Below are positions 36,359 through 46,214 of a stretch of 64,000 nucleotides of DNA, one piece after another. The notes under the pieces are model-generated. The model searched no databases, was not told the DNA's origin, and worked only from the letters and a program-made list of their open reading frames with translations. Position numbers and translations under genes: made by a program. Every line of letters starts with the position of its first letter. The first letter of the stretch is position 1. This stretch comes from Vibrio diabolicus (GTDB taxonomy: Bacteria; Pseudomonadota; Gammaproteobacteria; Enterobacterales; Vibrionaceae): assembly GCA_001048675.1 (NCBI GenBank), contig CCKK01000020.1:310001-374000 (forward strand), in the 5' to 3' direction.

Positions 36359-38299
36359 ATGATCGCAAAAACTTTTTCCTCTGATGGCGCGTTAGGTAAG
36401 GCCATTCCGGGCTTTCAAGCTCGTCAGCCACAAATCGATATGGCGGAAGCCGTCAGCAGTGCGATCAAAGATCAAACCCAGTTGGTGGTGGAGGCAGGAA
36501 CCGGAACCGGTAAGACCTTCGCATACCTAGTCCCTGCGCTGTTGAGCGGTAAAAAAGTGATCATCAGTACAGGCTCGAAAAACTTGCAAGAGCAGTTGTA
36601 CCATCGTGACTTACCGCTTATGGTCAATGCGCTTGGTTTTTATGGCCAAGTGGCGTTATTAAAAGGGCGTTCTAATTATCTGTGTTTGGATCGTTTGAGC
36701 CGCCAAATGGTCGAGAGCCACACTAATGAATCTGACCCGACGTTACTAACTCAACTGGTTAAAGTGCGTGCTTGGTCATCAGAAACCAAAACAGGTGACC
36801 TTGGTGATTGTGATGATCTACCAGAAGACAGCATGATCATTCCGACCATCACTTCAACCAATGATAACTGTTTAGGTAAAGAGTGTCCGAGCTACACCGA
36901 TTGCTTTGTATTGAAAGCGCGTAAGCGAGCCATGGATTCCGACATTGTTGTAGTGAACCATCACTTATTTCTTGCTGACTTAGCGATCAAAGAAACAGGA
37001 TTTGGCGAACTGATCCCAGAAGCCGATGTGTTTATTTTTGATGAAGCTCATCAGTTGCCAGATATTGCGAGTGAATATTTCGGCCAGTCAGTTTCAAGCC
37101 GCCAAATTCACGATCTTGCCAAAGACATTGAAATAGCCTACCGCACCGAAGCCAAAGATATGCGTCAATTGCAAAAAGTGGGCGACAAACTCATGCAAAG
37201 CGCAATGGACATGCGGATTGTACTGGGTGAGCCAGGCTTTCGTGGCAACTGGCGTGAGGCGTTGCAATCAGGCTCTATTAAGCGAGAATTATTGCGCTTA
37301 ACTGATAGCCTCGAATTGGCGATTGATGTTCTCAAAATAGCCTTAGGGCGCAGTCAATTACTGGATACCGCCTTTGAACGAGCCAATTTGATCAAAGGCC
37401 GCATCGACCGGGTATGTGATGTCGATATTACTGGTTACTCATACTGGTACGATACCTCGCCTCGTCATTTCGCTCTGCACATTACGCCTCTTTCTGTCGC
37501 GGACAAGTTCCATGAGCAAATAGAGATTAAACAAGGCGCGTGGATTTTCACGTCAGCAACTCTAGCCGTATCGGGCGACTTCAAGCACTTTACTGAGCGC
37601 CTTGGCCTCAAGCCTACAAAGCAATTTTCTCTGCCGTCCCCCTTTGATTATCAAAAACAAGCGCGCCTTTGTGTGCCAAGGTATCTGCCAGAGCCAAACA
37701 GTAACGGCTTAGCGGATAAGTTAGTCCGAATGCTTGCTCCGGTGATTGAAGAAAATGATGGTCGCTGCTTCTTTTTATGTACCTCGCACAGCATGATGCG
37801 TGAACTAGGTGAGAAGTTCCGAGAAGTACTTGAGCTGCCTGTGTTAATGCAAGGGGAGATGAGTAAGCAGAAAACCTTGGCGGAGTTTATGGAACTGGGT
37901 AACGCTTTACTCGTGGCGACAGGCGCTTTCTGGGAAGGGATTGATGTTAGAGGTGATGCGCTGAGCTGTGTTATTATCGACAAATTACCGTTTACCGCCC
38001 CTGACGATCCGCTACTCAAAGCCCGTATCGAGGATTGTCGATTACGTGGCGGTGAACCATTTGCTGAAGTACAAATCCCGGATGCAGTGATTACGTTAAA
38101 GCAGGGAGTAGGGCGATTAATTCGAGATCAGAAGGAGCACGGTGCGTTGATCATTTGTGATAATCGCCTTGTCACGCGAGACTACGGTGGTATTTTCCTT
38201 GGAAGTCTACCACCTATCCCAAGAACGCGAGACTTAGATGGAATCAAAGCATTCCTGAAAGCAGAACAATCTGTCACAGACGCAAGTGCTGAGGCATAA
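36359..38299 (+). CDS. yoaA: ATP-dependent DNA helicase YoaA (DinG/XPD family)
   Basis: YoaA is a superfamily 2 iron-sulfur helicase involved in DNA damage tolerance. The 646-residue protein shows Walker A EAGTGTGKTFAY (about 45-56) and the DEAH box FIFDEAHQLPD near residue 226. Cys residues in NYLCLDR and NCLGKECPSYTDC fit the [4Fe-4S] domain. The C-terminal RecA domain has ATGAFWEGIDVRGD and QGVGRLIR. The start ATG 36359 is in line with E. coli YoaA. No LexA box was found upstream. tsaB follows 29 bases later, as in enterobacteria. Confidence 0.93.
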   Translation: MIAKTFSSDGALGKAIPGFQARQPQIDMAEAVSSAIKDQTQLVVEAGTGTGKTFAYLVPALLSGKKVIISTGSKNLQEQLYHRDLPLMVNALGFYGQVALLKGRSNYLCLDRLSRQMVESHTNESDPTLLTQLVKVRAWSSETKTGDLGDCDDLPEDSMIIPTITSTNDNCLGKECPSYTDCFVLKARKRAMDSDIVVVNHHLFLADLAIKETGFGELIPEADVFIFDEAHQLPDIASEYFGQSVSSRQIHDLAKDIEIAYRTEAKDMRQLQKVGDKLMQSAMDMRIVLGEPGFRGNWREALQSGSIKRELLRLTDSLELAIDVLKIALGRSQLLDTAFERANLIKGRIDRVCDVDITGYSYWYDTSPRHFALHITPLSVADKFHEQIEIKQGAWIFTSATLAVSGDFKHFTERLGLKPTKQFSLPSPFDYQKQARLCVPRYLPEPNSNGLADKLVRMLAPVIEENDGRCFFLCTSHSMMRELGEKFREVLELPVLMQGEMSKQKTLAEFMELGNALLVATGAFWEGIDVRGDALSCVIIDKLPFTAPDDPLLKARIEDCRLRGGEPFAEVQIPDAVITLKQGVGRLIRDQKEHGALIICDNRLVTRDYGGIFLGSLPPIPRTRDLDGIKAFLKAEQSVTDASAEA

Positions 38300-38328
38300 C
38301 CCAATAAATGAGAGTTGTAGAGAGTTAA

Positions 38329-39030
38329 ATGAGCGCAAAAATTCTTGCTATCGATACAGCGACTGAAAACTGTTCAGTTGCGTTGTTGGCTAATGATCAA
38401 GTGATTTCACGTAGCGCGGTTGCACCACGCGATCACACCAAAAAAGTACTGCCAATGGTTGATGAAGTACTTAAAGAAGCTGGCCTGACTCTACAAGAGC
38501 TAGATGCGTTAGCGTTTGGACGTGGTCCAGGTAGCTTTACTGGCGTTCGTATCGGTATTGGTATCGCACAAGGTTTGGCGTTCGGGGCTGACTTACCTAT
38601 GATCGGCGTTTCAACGCTGGCTGCGATGGCTCAAGGTAGCCATCGTTTACATGGTGTGACCAATGTTGCTGTGGCCATTGATGCACGTATGAGTGAAATT
38701 TATTGGGCGCGCTATTCTCGTCAAGACAATGGTGAATGGGTTGGTATTGATGAAGAGTGTGTTATTCCACCTGCACGTCTAACTGAAGAAGCACAAGCAG
38801 ACGACAAAACGTGGACGACAGCAGGCACGGGTTGGGATGCCTACCAAGAAGCGTTAGCAGATTTACCGTTTAACTTGACGCATGGTGACGTTCTGTACCC
38901 TGATTCACAAGACATCGTGATTCTTGCTGAACAAGAATTTAAAAAGGGTAATACCGTGCCGGTCGAAGATTCGAGCCCTGTCTATTTACGTGATAATGTG
39001 ACATGGAAAAAACTTCCTGGTCGCGAATAG
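38329..39030 (+). CDS. tsaB: tRNA threonylcarbamoyladenosine synthesis protein TsaB
   Basis: TsaB (YeaZ) is the partner of TsaD in forming the t6A modification next to the anticodon of ANN-decoding tRNAs. The 233-residue protein starts with the ASKHA-type motif [15 protein letters not shown] and has [15 protein letters not shown] near residue 66. It lies just downstream of yoaA with no terminator between, so they may share a transcript. A terminator follows. Confidence 0.94.
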   Translation: MSAKILAIDTATENCSVALLANDQVISRSAVAPRDHTKKVLPMVDEVLKEAGLTLQELDALAFGRGPGSFTGVRIGIGIAQGLAFGADLPMIGVSTLAAMAQGSHRLHGVTNVAVAIDARMSEIYWARYSRQDNGEWVGIDEECVIPPARLTEEAQADDKTWTTAGTGWDAYQEALADLPFNLTHGDVLYPDSQDIVILAEQEFKKGNTVPVEDSSPVYLRDNVTWKKLPGRE

Positions 39031-39057
39031 TCCGTTTTTCATTAACCTGACAAAAAG

Positions 39058-39080
39058 CAGGGCGTTTGCCCTGTATTTTT
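39058..39080 (+). terminator. Terminator after tsaB
   Basis: CAGGGC-GTTT-GCCCTG followed by TATTTTTAT. The next gene starts only ten bases further on, so some read-through or a promoter within tsaB is likely. Confidence 0.75.
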
Positions 39081-39090
39081 ATGGAGTGCT

Positions 39091-39396
39091 ATGGCGTCGA
39101 TTAATGGCTTGCCTCCTTCTTTGATTCCCGGTGCAAATCGCACTAATAAAGTCAGCAAAAAGAAGCAGGTAGATAAATCACAAACAAAGCAGCCTGTAGG
39201 TCAGCCTTCAAAGGTTGCTAACGCTGTGGCGCACTCCATAAAACACGTGGATGAGTCCCAAATTCACCGAGCTCAAGTGCAATATGACCTTCCTGAAGGG
39301 AGCGCACGTAAAGCAATGGAGCAGTACATGGATGTCATGAATCGAACTAAAAAAGAGGAACTGGCTCAATTACTTGGTGTCGATATTTACGTGTGA
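39091..39396 (+). CDS. Conserved small hypothetical protein
   Basis: This is a 101-residue protein that I do not recognise. ATG 39091 follows GGAGTGCT. The N-terminal half is a low-complexity basic and polar tract (KVSKKKQVDKSQTKQ), probably disordered. The C-terminal third (LPEGSARKAMEQYMDVMNRT, then KKEELAQLLGVDIYV) looks like a compact helical unit. There is no signal peptide or membrane segment. It lies between tsaB and the slp-type lipoprotein gene on the same strand, a position I believe is conserved in vibrios. Codon use is like its neighbours, so it is probably real. Confidence 0.6.
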   Translation: MASINGLPPSLIPGANRTNKVSKKKQVDKSQTKQPVGQPSKVANAVAHSIKHVDESQIHRAQVQYDLPEGSARKAMEQYMDVMNRTKKEELAQLLGVDIYV

Positions 39397-39437
39397 GATC
39401 TCCCCAGCTTGGGGTTACTAATATTGAAAGGTGGTTT

Positions 39438-39995
39438 ATGAAGGTTTTTGGACGGTTTTTTCTCGCATTATTTGCTACGGTTGGTTTGTCTGCGTGTAGC
39501 TCGTTGCCAGAGGAGTTAAATGCCAGCACAGAACAAGTCGTTACTGATTATAAAGCTTTCGCTGAGTCTCAGGGGCAAGTGAGTGAAGATGTTCGTCTTG
39601 GTGGAATCATCGCTAAAGTGGATAACTTTAAAGATAAAACCCGTCTAGAAATCGTAAACCTACCAATCAGTAAATCTGGTAAACCGGATATTGATGAAGA
39701 GCCAACGGGACGTTTTGTCGCCTATTTTGATGGCTATTTAGAGCCCGTCGCCTTTAGTGAAGGCCGCTTGTTGACGGTTGTAGGTAAAGGCGCCGGAGAA
39801 GAAGAAGGAAAGATTGGTGAGCACGAATACGTATTCCCGATCATTAAGGGGCAAGGCTACCGTTTGTGGAAAATTGAAGAACGTGTACGCATGTATGACT
39901 CGCCAACCTACTTTTACCCATGTTACTCGATTAATTGCCGCATGTGGCGTAATGATTTCCCACAAGACGGTAAAGTGATAAAACAGGTCAAATAA
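39438..39995 (+). CDS. Slp-family outer membrane lipoprotein
   Basis: This is a 185-residue lipoprotein of the Slp/YeaY family. I place the start at ATG 39438, after AAAGGTGG. The longer frame from 39393 would put 15 extra residues before the signal peptide. The lipobox is TVGLSACSS, with the lipidated Cys near residue 20. The mature part has the family blocks VRLGGIIAKVDNF, RFVAYFDGYLEP and LTVVGKGAGEEEGKIGEHEY. E. coli Slp is induced on carbon starvation; the role here is unproven. The downstream hydrolase gene starts six bases after the stop. Confidence 0.85.
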   Translation: MKVFGRFFLALFATVGLSACSSLPEELNASTEQVVTDYKAFAESQGQVSEDVRLGGIIAKVDNFKDKTRLEIVNLPISKSGKPDIDEEPTGRFVAYFDGYLEPVAFSEGRLLTVVGKGAGEEEGKIGEHEYVFPIIKGQGYRLWKIEERVRMYDSPTYFYPCYSINCRMWRNDFPQDGKVIKQVK

Positions 39996-40001
39996 TCTGC
40001 G

Positions 40002-40856
40002 ATGCATGAGCGTCAATTCGAGCTTCCTGCCGGCAAAATGGCAGCCCTTGAGATAGGGAACGAGAAAACGGCTGACTTGTCAGTCGTTTTTCTTCATGGG
40101 TGGTTAGATAATGCGGGCAGCTTTAAAGCGCTCATGGAGCAGTTGAACCAACTTAATCCTCACTTACACCTCCTCGCCATCGATCATTTTGGTCACGGTT
40201 TATCGAGTCATAAATCTCACGATAACTATTACCCCTTTCACGACTATATTGCCGATTTATATCAGTTGTTGGACGAATTATCGCCAAACAGACTGATATT
40301 AGTAGGGCATTCACTTGGTGCTTTAATCGCAAGTTGCTATAGTGCTGCGTTTCCAGAGCAGGTCGAAGCTCTTGTGCAAATTGAGGGAGCAGGACCTCTT
40401 ACTGAAGATCCTACTAACAGTTTGCCTCGTCTTCGCGATGGCGTTTTAAGTCGAATAAGACAGCAAAACAAGCCAGAGCGAGCCATTGCCTCTTTCGATC
40501 TGGCGTTAAAATTACGCGTGCAAGCCAACCAATTAACCGCTGAGCAGCTTCTGCCGATAGTCGAGCGAGGAACGGAGCAGCGAGGAGATAAATGGTATTG
40601 GCGGCATGACGCCAAGTTAAAATGTGCGTCGCTTTACCGAATGGCGCAAGCGCATGCTAACTCGATTACCAGCCAAATACGTTGTCCTCATTTGATCGTA
40701 TTAGGCGATCAAGGATTTCAGAATTTACCATCTAACCAAGCTGATTGGGGAGAGAACCCGCCGCAAGTGGTTTCTGTCAAGGGTGGTCATCACTGTCATT
40801 TAGAGCAAATACTCGAGGTCGCAACGCGAATTCTTGGTGTAGTTAACAAAATTTAA
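40002..40856 (+). CDS. Alpha/beta hydrolase
   Basis: This is a 284-residue cytosolic alpha/beta hydrolase. The motifs are FLHGWLDNAGSF (oxyanion region, about 30-41), nucleophile elbow GHSLGA with Ser near 109, and the late GGHHCHLEQ with the catalytic His. It resembles lipase/esterase-like proteins found beside fadD in vibrios. It lies between the slp gene and fadD on the same strand, which suggests a link to lipid or acyl-ester turnover. The substrate is unknown. Confidence 0.82.
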   Translation: MHERQFELPAGKMAALEIGNEKTADLSVVFLHGWLDNAGSFKALMEQLNQLNPHLHLLAIDHFGHGLSSHKSHDNYYPFHDYIADLYQLLDELSPNRLILVGHSLGALIASCYSAAFPEQVEALVQIEGAGPLTEDPTNSLPRLRDGVLSRIRQQNKPERAIASFDLALKLRVQANQLTAEQLLPIVERGTEQRGDKWYWRHDAKLKCASLYRMAQAHANSITSQIRCPHLIVLGDQGFQNLPSNQADWGENPPQVVSVKGGHHCHLEQILEVATRILGVVNKI

Positions 40857-40962
40857 ACAAGTGTTTGAGAGTTGCGTGCTCAAGCACGTTCGCTGTGCTG
40901 TAATAGCTTTCAAAATAAAAAGGACGCTATTTTTTAGCCAGTTATAAACGAGGAGTAACATC

Positions 40963-42654
40963 GTGGATAAACCATGGCTTTCACGTTATCCAAGTGACGT
41001 ACCTGAAACCATTAATCCAGAGCAATATGAGTCTTTGGTAGAAATGTTTGAGCAGTCTGTACAAAAATATGCAGACCAACCAGCATTCATGAACATGGGC
41101 TCGGTTATGACCTTCCGTAAATTGGAAGAGCGTAGTCGCGCATTCGCAGCGTATCTGCAAAACGAGTTAAAACTGCAAAAGGGTGACCGTGTTGCTCTGA
41201 TGATGCCAAACCTACTGCAATACCCAGTGGCGTTGTTTGGTATTTTGCGTGCAGGTTGTATCGCCGTAAACGTTAACCCACTTTACACTCCTCGTGAACT
41301 TGAACACCAATTGAATGACTCAGGTGCGACGACGATTGTGATTGTATCTAACTTTGCGAACACGCTAGAACAAATCGTCGATAAAACACCAGTTAAACAC
41401 GTGGTGTTAACCAGCCTTGGTCAAATGCTGCCACGAGCGAAAGGTACGATTGTCGATTTTGTTGTGAAGTACGTTAAGGGCATGGTGCCTAAGTACGATT
41501 TACCTGGTGCGATCTCAATGCGTCAGGCTCTACGTAAAGGTCGTCGTCTACAATACGTTAAACCGTTTATGTCTGGGGATGACATTGCATTCCTGCAATA
41601 TACGGGGGGGACGACAGGCGTCGCGAAAGGTGCCATTCTGACTCACCGCAACATGATTGCGAACGTTCTACAGGCAAAAGGCGCGTACGGACCGGTTTTA
41701 TCTCCGGGGCGCGAGTTAGTCGTGACAGCGTTACCGCTGTATCACGTATTTGCTCTTACCGTAAACTGTTTACTGTTTGTCGAAATGGGTGGCCGTAACC
41801 TACTTATTACCAACCCTAGAGATATTCCAGGGTTCGTGAAAGAGCTACAAAAGCATCCGTTTACTGCGATTACGGGCGTGAACACCTTATTTAATGCTTT
41901 GATCAACAACGAAGACTTCCACGAGTTGGATTTCAGTAACCTACGTTTAGCCGTTGGCGGCGGCATGGCAGTGCAGCGCTCAGTGGCAGAAAGATGGCAG
42001 AAGACCACGGGTTGTTACCTACTAGAAGGTTACGGCCTAACCGAGTGTTCTCCATTGGTTGCGGCATACCCGCATGACCTTGTTGAATACAATGGATCGA
42101 TTGGTCTGCCTGTGCCATCAACGGAAGTTCGCATTGTGGACGAAGAAGGCAACGCTCTTGCGAATACTGAAACTGGTGAGCTTCAAGTCCGTGGCCCTCA
42201 GGTTATGCAAGGCTACTGGCAACGACCTGAAGCAACGAAAGATACGATTAACGAAGACGGCTGGCTATCAACCGGCGACATTGTTAAGTTCGATGACGAA
42301 GGCTTCCTGCACATCGTTGACCGTAAGAAAGACATGATCTTGGTATCAGGCTTTAATGTTTACCCGAACGAAATCGAAGACGTTGTAGCGCTACACGGCA
42401 AAGTCCTTGAAGTGGCTGCTATTGGTCAACCGCACGAAGTCTCTGGTGAATTAGTGAAGATCTACGTCGTGAAGCGCGATCCGAGCTTGACCAAAGATGA
42501 AGTTATTACGCATTGCCGTCAGCACTTAACTGGCTACAAAGTACCTAAGTTGGTTGAGTTCCGTGAAGACCTCCCTAAAACCAATGTCGGTAAGATCTTG
42601 CGTCGTGTTCTGCGTGAAGAGAACGACGCTGAACTCGCGAAGAAAAGCGCATAA
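40963..42654 (+). CDS. fadD: Long-chain fatty acid--CoA ligase FadD
   Basis: FadD activates imported fatty acids to acyl-CoA at the inner membrane, the first step before beta-oxidation. The start is GTG 40963, behind GAGGAG. The 563 residues align closely with E. coli FadD. Motifs are ATP/AMP signature [12 protein letters not shown], the YGLTECSPL loop, and the acyl-CoA synthetase signature around [12 protein letters not shown] and [20 protein letters not shown] terminator follows and overlaps the upstream edge of rnd. No FadR operator was identified with confidence. Confidence 0.96.
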   Translation: MDKPWLSRYPSDVPETINPEQYESLVEMFEQSVQKYADQPAFMNMGSVMTFRKLEERSRAFAAYLQNELKLQKGDRVALMMPNLLQYPVALFGILRAGCIAVNVNPLYTPRELEHQLNDSGATTIVIVSNFANTLEQIVDKTPVKHVVLTSLGQMLPRAKGTIVDFVVKYVKGMVPKYDLPGAISMRQALRKGRRLQYVKPFMSGDDIAFLQYTGGTTGVAKGAILTHRNMIANVLQAKGAYGPVLSPGRELVVTALPLYHVFALTVNCLLFVEMGGRNLLITNPRDIPGFVKELQKHPFTAITGVNTLFNALINNEDFHELDFSNLRLAVGGGMAVQRSVAERWQKTTGCYLLEGYGLTECSPLVAAYPHDLVEYNGSIGLPVPSTEVRIVDEEGNALANTETGELQVRGPQVMQGYWQRPEATKDTINEDGWLSTGDIVKFDDEGFLHIVDRKKDMILVSGFNVYPNEIEDVVALHGKVLEVAAIGQPHEVSGELVKIYVVKRDPSLTKDEVITHCRQHLTGYKVPKLVEFREDLPKTNVGKILRRVLREENDAELAKKSA

Positions 42655-42692
42655 GCCGATTTCGTCGAGTCGAGAGATTTAAAAAATGATAG

Positions 42693-42719
42693 AATGCCAG
42701 CGTTTTGCTGGCATTTTTT
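42693..42719 (+). terminator. Terminator after fadD
   Basis: AATGCCAGC and GCTGGCATT form a nine-pair stem around GTTTT, followed by TTTTA. It covers the region of the longer alternative rnd start, which argues for the shorter rnd frame. Confidence 0.9.
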
Positions 42720-42733
42720 ATAGCGAGAAGTAT

Positions 42734-43852
42734 GTGAATTATCAAATTATTACCAAAAACAAAGACCTAGAAGAAGTTTGCATTCACGCCCGAGAGGCAG
42801 ATGTAGTGATGCTGGATACCGAATTCGTCCGTATTCGCACTTTCTACCCGCAGTTAGGTCTGATTCAGCTTTTCGATGGTAATCGCCTCTCGCTGATTGA
42901 TCCGACCGAATTAACGGATATGACGCCGTTCGTAGCGCTATTAAAAGATACTTCCGTGTTAAAAGTGCTGCATGCCTGCGGTGAAGATTTAGAAGTTTTC
43001 CAAAATGCATTTGGTTGTACGCCGTTCCCTATGGTAGATACTCAGTTGATGGCGGCCTTTCTTGGCCACGGTCTATCAACAGGCTTTGCAACGCTGGTGG
43101 AAGAATATTTAGGTGTTGAGCTAGACAAAAGTGAGTCACGTACTGACTGGATGGCCCGACCGTTGACGCAAAAGCAATTAGACTATGCTGCTGCAGACGT
43201 GCATTACTTGCTACCGTTATACGAGAAGCTGTTCGATAAGGTGACGCAAGCAGGTTGGTGGGAAGCCGTACAACAAGAAAGTGATTTGTTGGTTTCAAAA
43301 CGCATTCGCGTCACTAATGAGGAGAATGCCTACCTTGATATTAAAGGTGCTTGGCAGTTAAAACCTTCTGAGCTGGCTATTTTAAAGCCTCTAGCGACGT
43401 GGCGTTACCGTGAAGCAATCAAACGAGATTTAGCGCTGAACTTTATCTTCAAAGAAGGTGACCTATTAACAGTCGCTCGTCTTGGCTTAACTAACTTTAA
43501 GAAGATGGAAGCGGAAGATATTGATATCCGAGCGATTAACCGCCATGGCGCGAAGATTGCCGCGATTGTTAAACAAGCGAAGCAAACACCTTCTGAAGAG
43601 TATCCAGCAAAAATTGAACGCTTAATGGATTATCCAGGTTACAAACAAGTCTTCAAAAATATGAAAGACATAGTGAAATCGGCGTCGCAGAAGTCTGGCT
43701 TAGCGACGGAGTTCCTTGCTTCTAAAAAGCAGATTAATCAGCTGATCAGTTGGGTGTGGAAAAAAGATCGCGATCCAGAAGTGTTGCCTGACTTGATGCA
43801 GGGCTGGCGTTTGGACCTGCTGGGCGATAAGATGAATAAAGCGTTAAAGTAA
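42734..43852 (+). CDS. rnd: Ribonuclease D
   Basis: RNase D is a 3'-5' exoribonuclease of the DEDD family that trims tRNA 3' ends. The start chosen is GTG 42734 (VNYQIITKNKDL, equivalent to E. coli MNYQMIT), behind GAGAAG. An upstream ATG at 42686 would place 16 codons through the fadD terminator. The 372-residue protein shows the catalytic motifs LDTEFVRIRTFYPQLGLIQL, HACGEDLEVF, DTQLMAAFL and DYAAADVHYLLPLY, followed by an HRDC domain (about 205-290). Confidence 0.93.
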   Translation: MNYQIITKNKDLEEVCIHAREADVVMLDTEFVRIRTFYPQLGLIQLFDGNRLSLIDPTELTDMTPFVALLKDTSVLKVLHACGEDLEVFQNAFGCTPFPMVDTQLMAAFLGHGLSTGFATLVEEYLGVELDKSESRTDWMARPLTQKQLDYAAADVHYLLPLYEKLFDKVTQAGWWEAVQQESDLLVSKRIRVTNEENAYLDIKGAWQLKPSELAILKPLATWRYREAIKRDLALNFIFKEGDLLTVARLGLTNFKKMEAEDIDIRAINRHGAKIAAIVKQAKQTPSEEYPAKIERLMDYPGYKQVFKNMKDIVKSASQKSGLATEFLASKKQINQLISWVWKKDRDPEVLPDLMQGWRLDLLGDKMNKALK

Positions 43853-43861
43853 TGAATGATT

Positions 43862-43890
43862 AAAAGGTTGGCCTCGATGCCAACCTTTTT
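43862..43890. terminator. Bidirectional terminator between rnd and minE
   Basis: AAAAGGTTGGC and GCCAACCTTTT arms enclose CTCGAT, with T residues on the right and A residues on the left. The flanking genes converge. Confidence 0.88.
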
Positions 43891-43928
43891 CGTTCTAATT
43901 AGAGTATTCGTCTCGCGAGAGAAACTGA

Positions 43929-44192
43929 TTACTTCTCGTCGTCTGGTAGCTTCACATTGAGCTCAAGAACTGAGATATCGTCGTCTTTGTGCTCAAATGT
44001 TAAGTCAACCATATTTGGATCAATTGCCACGTACTTACTGATCACCTTCAAGATGTCCTCTTTCAATTGAGGCAAGTAAGAAGGCGCAGGATCATTTTGG
44101 CTGCGGCGCTCAGCAACAATGATTTGCAAACGCTCTTTAGCTAGATTCGCAGAAGTTTTCTTCTGTGGGCGGAAAAATTCTAATAATGACAT
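43929..44192 (-). CDS. minE: Cell division topological specificity factor MinE
   Basis: MinE stimulates the MinD ATPase and drives the pole-to-pole oscillation that confines MinCD inhibition to cell poles. It has 87 residues. The N-terminal MSLLEFF amphipathic membrane segment and the anti-MinCD region (about 13-30, [14 protein letters not shown]) precede the topological specificity domain. It follows minD after two bases. Confidence 0.97.
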   Translation of the reverse strand: MSLLEFFRPQKKTSANLAKERLQIIVAERRSQNDPAPSYLPQLKEDILKVISKYVAIDPNMVDLTFEHKDDDISVLELNVKLPDDEK

Positions 44193-44194
44193 GT

Positions 44195-45007
44195 CTAGCC
44201 TCCAAAGAGTCGTTTAAAGAGTCCTTTCTTCTCCTCAGTAAGGAAACGAAATTCAACCTGATTGCCTAATAGGCGATCAACGGTGTCAGAATAAGCCATG
44301 CCCGCATCGGTGTTATCGTCAAAAGTAACCGGTACACCTTTGTTTGACGCGTTAAGCACGGCTTGGCTTTCTGGAATCACGCCCAGTAGTGGAATATGTA
44401 AGATCTCCTCTACGTCCTCAACGCTTAGCATTTCGCCTTGAGTCACGCGAGATGGGTTGTAGCGAGTCAGTAGCAGGTGCTGTTTTACTGGTTCTAGCCC
44501 TTGTTCTGCACGCAGGGACTTAGAATCTAAAATACCTAGAATTCGGTCAGAGTCACGCACAGAAGAGACTTCTGGGTTCGTTGTGACAATGGCTTCATCG
44601 GCGTAGTACAAGGCCATCAATGCGCCTTGCTCGATACCTGCTGGTGAATCACAAATAATGAAATCAAAGCCCATTTCATCAAGCTCGCCGAACACGCGCT
44701 GAACACCATCTTTTGTCAGTGCGTCTTTATCACGAGTTTGAGAAGCAGGAAGAATGAATAGGTTGTCCGTGCGCTTATCTTTGATCAGCGCTTGGTTTAA
44801 TGTCGCTTCGCCGTTAATGACGTTTACAAAGTCATACACGACACGGCGCTCACAGCCCATGATTAGGTCGAGGTTACGCAAACCGATATCAAAATCGATC
44901 ACCGCGGTCTTTTTTCCCTTCAGAGCTAGACCAGAGGCGATGGCTGCGCTTGAAGTGGTTTTACCAACGCCACCTTTACCAGACGTTACTACAATAATGC
45001 GTGCCAT
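44195..45007 (-). CDS. minD: Septum site-determining ATPase MinD
   Basis: MinD is the membrane-associated ATPase that recruits MinC to the poles. It has 270 residues. The deviant Walker A motif is [13 protein letters not shown] (about 8-20). Switch regions include [11 protein letters not shown] and [12 protein letters not shown]. The C-terminal amphipathic membrane-targeting helix is [13 protein letters not shown]. It lies between minC and minE. Confidence 0.97.
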   Translation of the reverse strand: MARIIVVTSGKGGVGKTTSSAAIASGLALKGKKTAVIDFDIGLRNLDLIMGCERRVVYDFVNVINGEATLNQALIKDKRTDNLFILPASQTRDKDALTKDGVQRVFGELDEMGFDFIICDSPAGIEQGALMALYYADEAIVTTNPEVSSVRDSDRILGILDSKSLRAEQGLEPVKQHLLLTRYNPSRVTQGEMLSVEDVEEILHIPLLGVIPESQAVLNASNKGVPVTFDDNTDAGMAYSDTVDRLLGNQVEFRFLTEEKKGLFKRLFGG

Positions 45008-45024
45008 TTTTTTTCCTTTTTAGA

Positions 45025-45687
45025 TTAAATCGCGAGAACTTCTAAATGTAGTGATTCATCGGCTTTACTGATCATTACTTTCTTTTGCCAGTACTCGCTT
45101 TCAATTTGATCGCTTAACCAGTAGTCACCCGCAATGGATACCAGTTCTGCTTGTAAATCGTGGCAAATAATACGCGCTTCCTGCTGACCACTTGCGCCTG
45201 CAATCGCACGGCCTCGAAGTGTGCCATGGATATGAATAGAGCCGTCAGCGATGACTTCAGCACCAGCACTTACGTGCGCTAACACCACCAAATCACCATC
45301 TTTCGCGTAGATCTGTTGTCCTGATCGAACAGGCGTACGAACTACTTTCGTTGGTGCCATTTTGGCTGGCGCCTGGCTTGGTGATTTGCTTGCCGACATA
45401 ATGGCGAAGCCAGCTTCGGAAGCAAGATTTTGTACACGCTTGTCTTTACTGCCCGTTACACCGACCGGAATAAAACCAGCATCTGAGATGCCTTGTTTAA
45501 GCTTAGGGAAATCAATGTCGCCTTGTACTTTTGCTATATTGATTACCAAAGGCGCGGATGCAAAAAAAGAAGGTGCTTGAGAAACTTTTTCTTGCAAAAA
45601 TTCGACAGTCTTTGCGATCTCATTGTCAGAAAGGTGTAAAACTGACAATGTAAAACTGCTACCTTTAAGGTCTGGTGAATGGGTCAT
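45025..45687 (-). CDS. minC: Septum formation inhibitor MinC
   Basis: MinC blocks FtsZ polymerisation away from midcell. The 220-residue protein has an N-terminal FtsZ-interacting domain (about 1-105), a Pro/Ala/Lys linker ([14 protein letters not shown]), and a C-terminal beta-helix dimerisation and MinD-binding domain with [18 protein letters not shown] and [10 protein letters not shown]. It is the first gene of minCDE and is divergent from ycgL. Confidence 0.96.
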   Translation of the reverse strand: MTHSPDLKGSSFTLSVLHLSDNEIAKTVEFLQEKVSQAPSFFASAPLVINIAKVQGDIDFPKLKQGISDAGFIPVGVTGSKDKRVQNLASEAGFAIMSASKSPSQAPAKMAPTKVVRTPVRSGQQIYAKDGDLVVLAHVSAGAEVIADGSIHIHGTLRGRAIAGASGQQEARIICHDLQAELVSIAGDYWLSDQIESEYWQKKVMISKADESLHLEVLAI

Positions 45688-45884
45688 CGTGGACTTCTTG
45701 CCTTTATTGAAAGAGCGTTGCCTTAAACTAGGTATGTCATGTTATATTTCATCCTTTGACGCAGCAAGTTCTCTCGTGGGCAAATAGGTGAATTAATCTC
45801 AAATTTGCTATTAAGTTTGCGAGAATTTGACGTTTTCAACCTAATCCGCACTCAACGCGGCTAAATCAGCATAAAAGGCGTGTC

Positions 45885-46166
45885 ATGCTTTGTTCTATTT
45901 ATAAAAGCTCGAAAAAAGAAGGTACTTATCTCTATATTCCGAAAAAGGATGATTTTTCACAGGTTCCTGACACCTTAATGCAGATGTTCGGTAAGCCTAT
46001 CGCTGTTATGACGATTAAACTTGATGGCCGTAAATTGGCACAAGTTGATATCGAAAAAGTGAAGGCTTCATTGCAAAATGATGGCTTCTTTTTGCAGGTT
46101 CCGCCTCCGCCGGAGAACCTACTAGAAAAGTACAAAGAACAAAAAGCCCAGCAGAAAGGCGAATAA
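45885..46166 (+). CDS. ycgL: YcgL domain protein
   Basis: This is a 93-residue YcgL-family protein, typically encoded next to minC in gamma-proteobacteria. Its molecular function is not established. Family blocks are [18 protein letters not shown] at the N-terminus and [17 protein letters not shown] at the C-terminus. It is divergent from minCDE across 197 bases and is followed after 48 bases by a lytic transglycosylase gene. Confidence 0.92.
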   Translation: MLCSIYKSSKKEGTYLYIPKKDDFSQVPDTLMQMFGKPIAVMTIKLDGRKLAQVDIEKVKASLQNDGFFLQVPPPPENLLEKYKEQKAQQKGE

Positions 46167-46214
46167 CGTCATCGTTTTTCATCTGGGATTTCTGCCTTGC
46201 TCAAGGAGGGCAAT

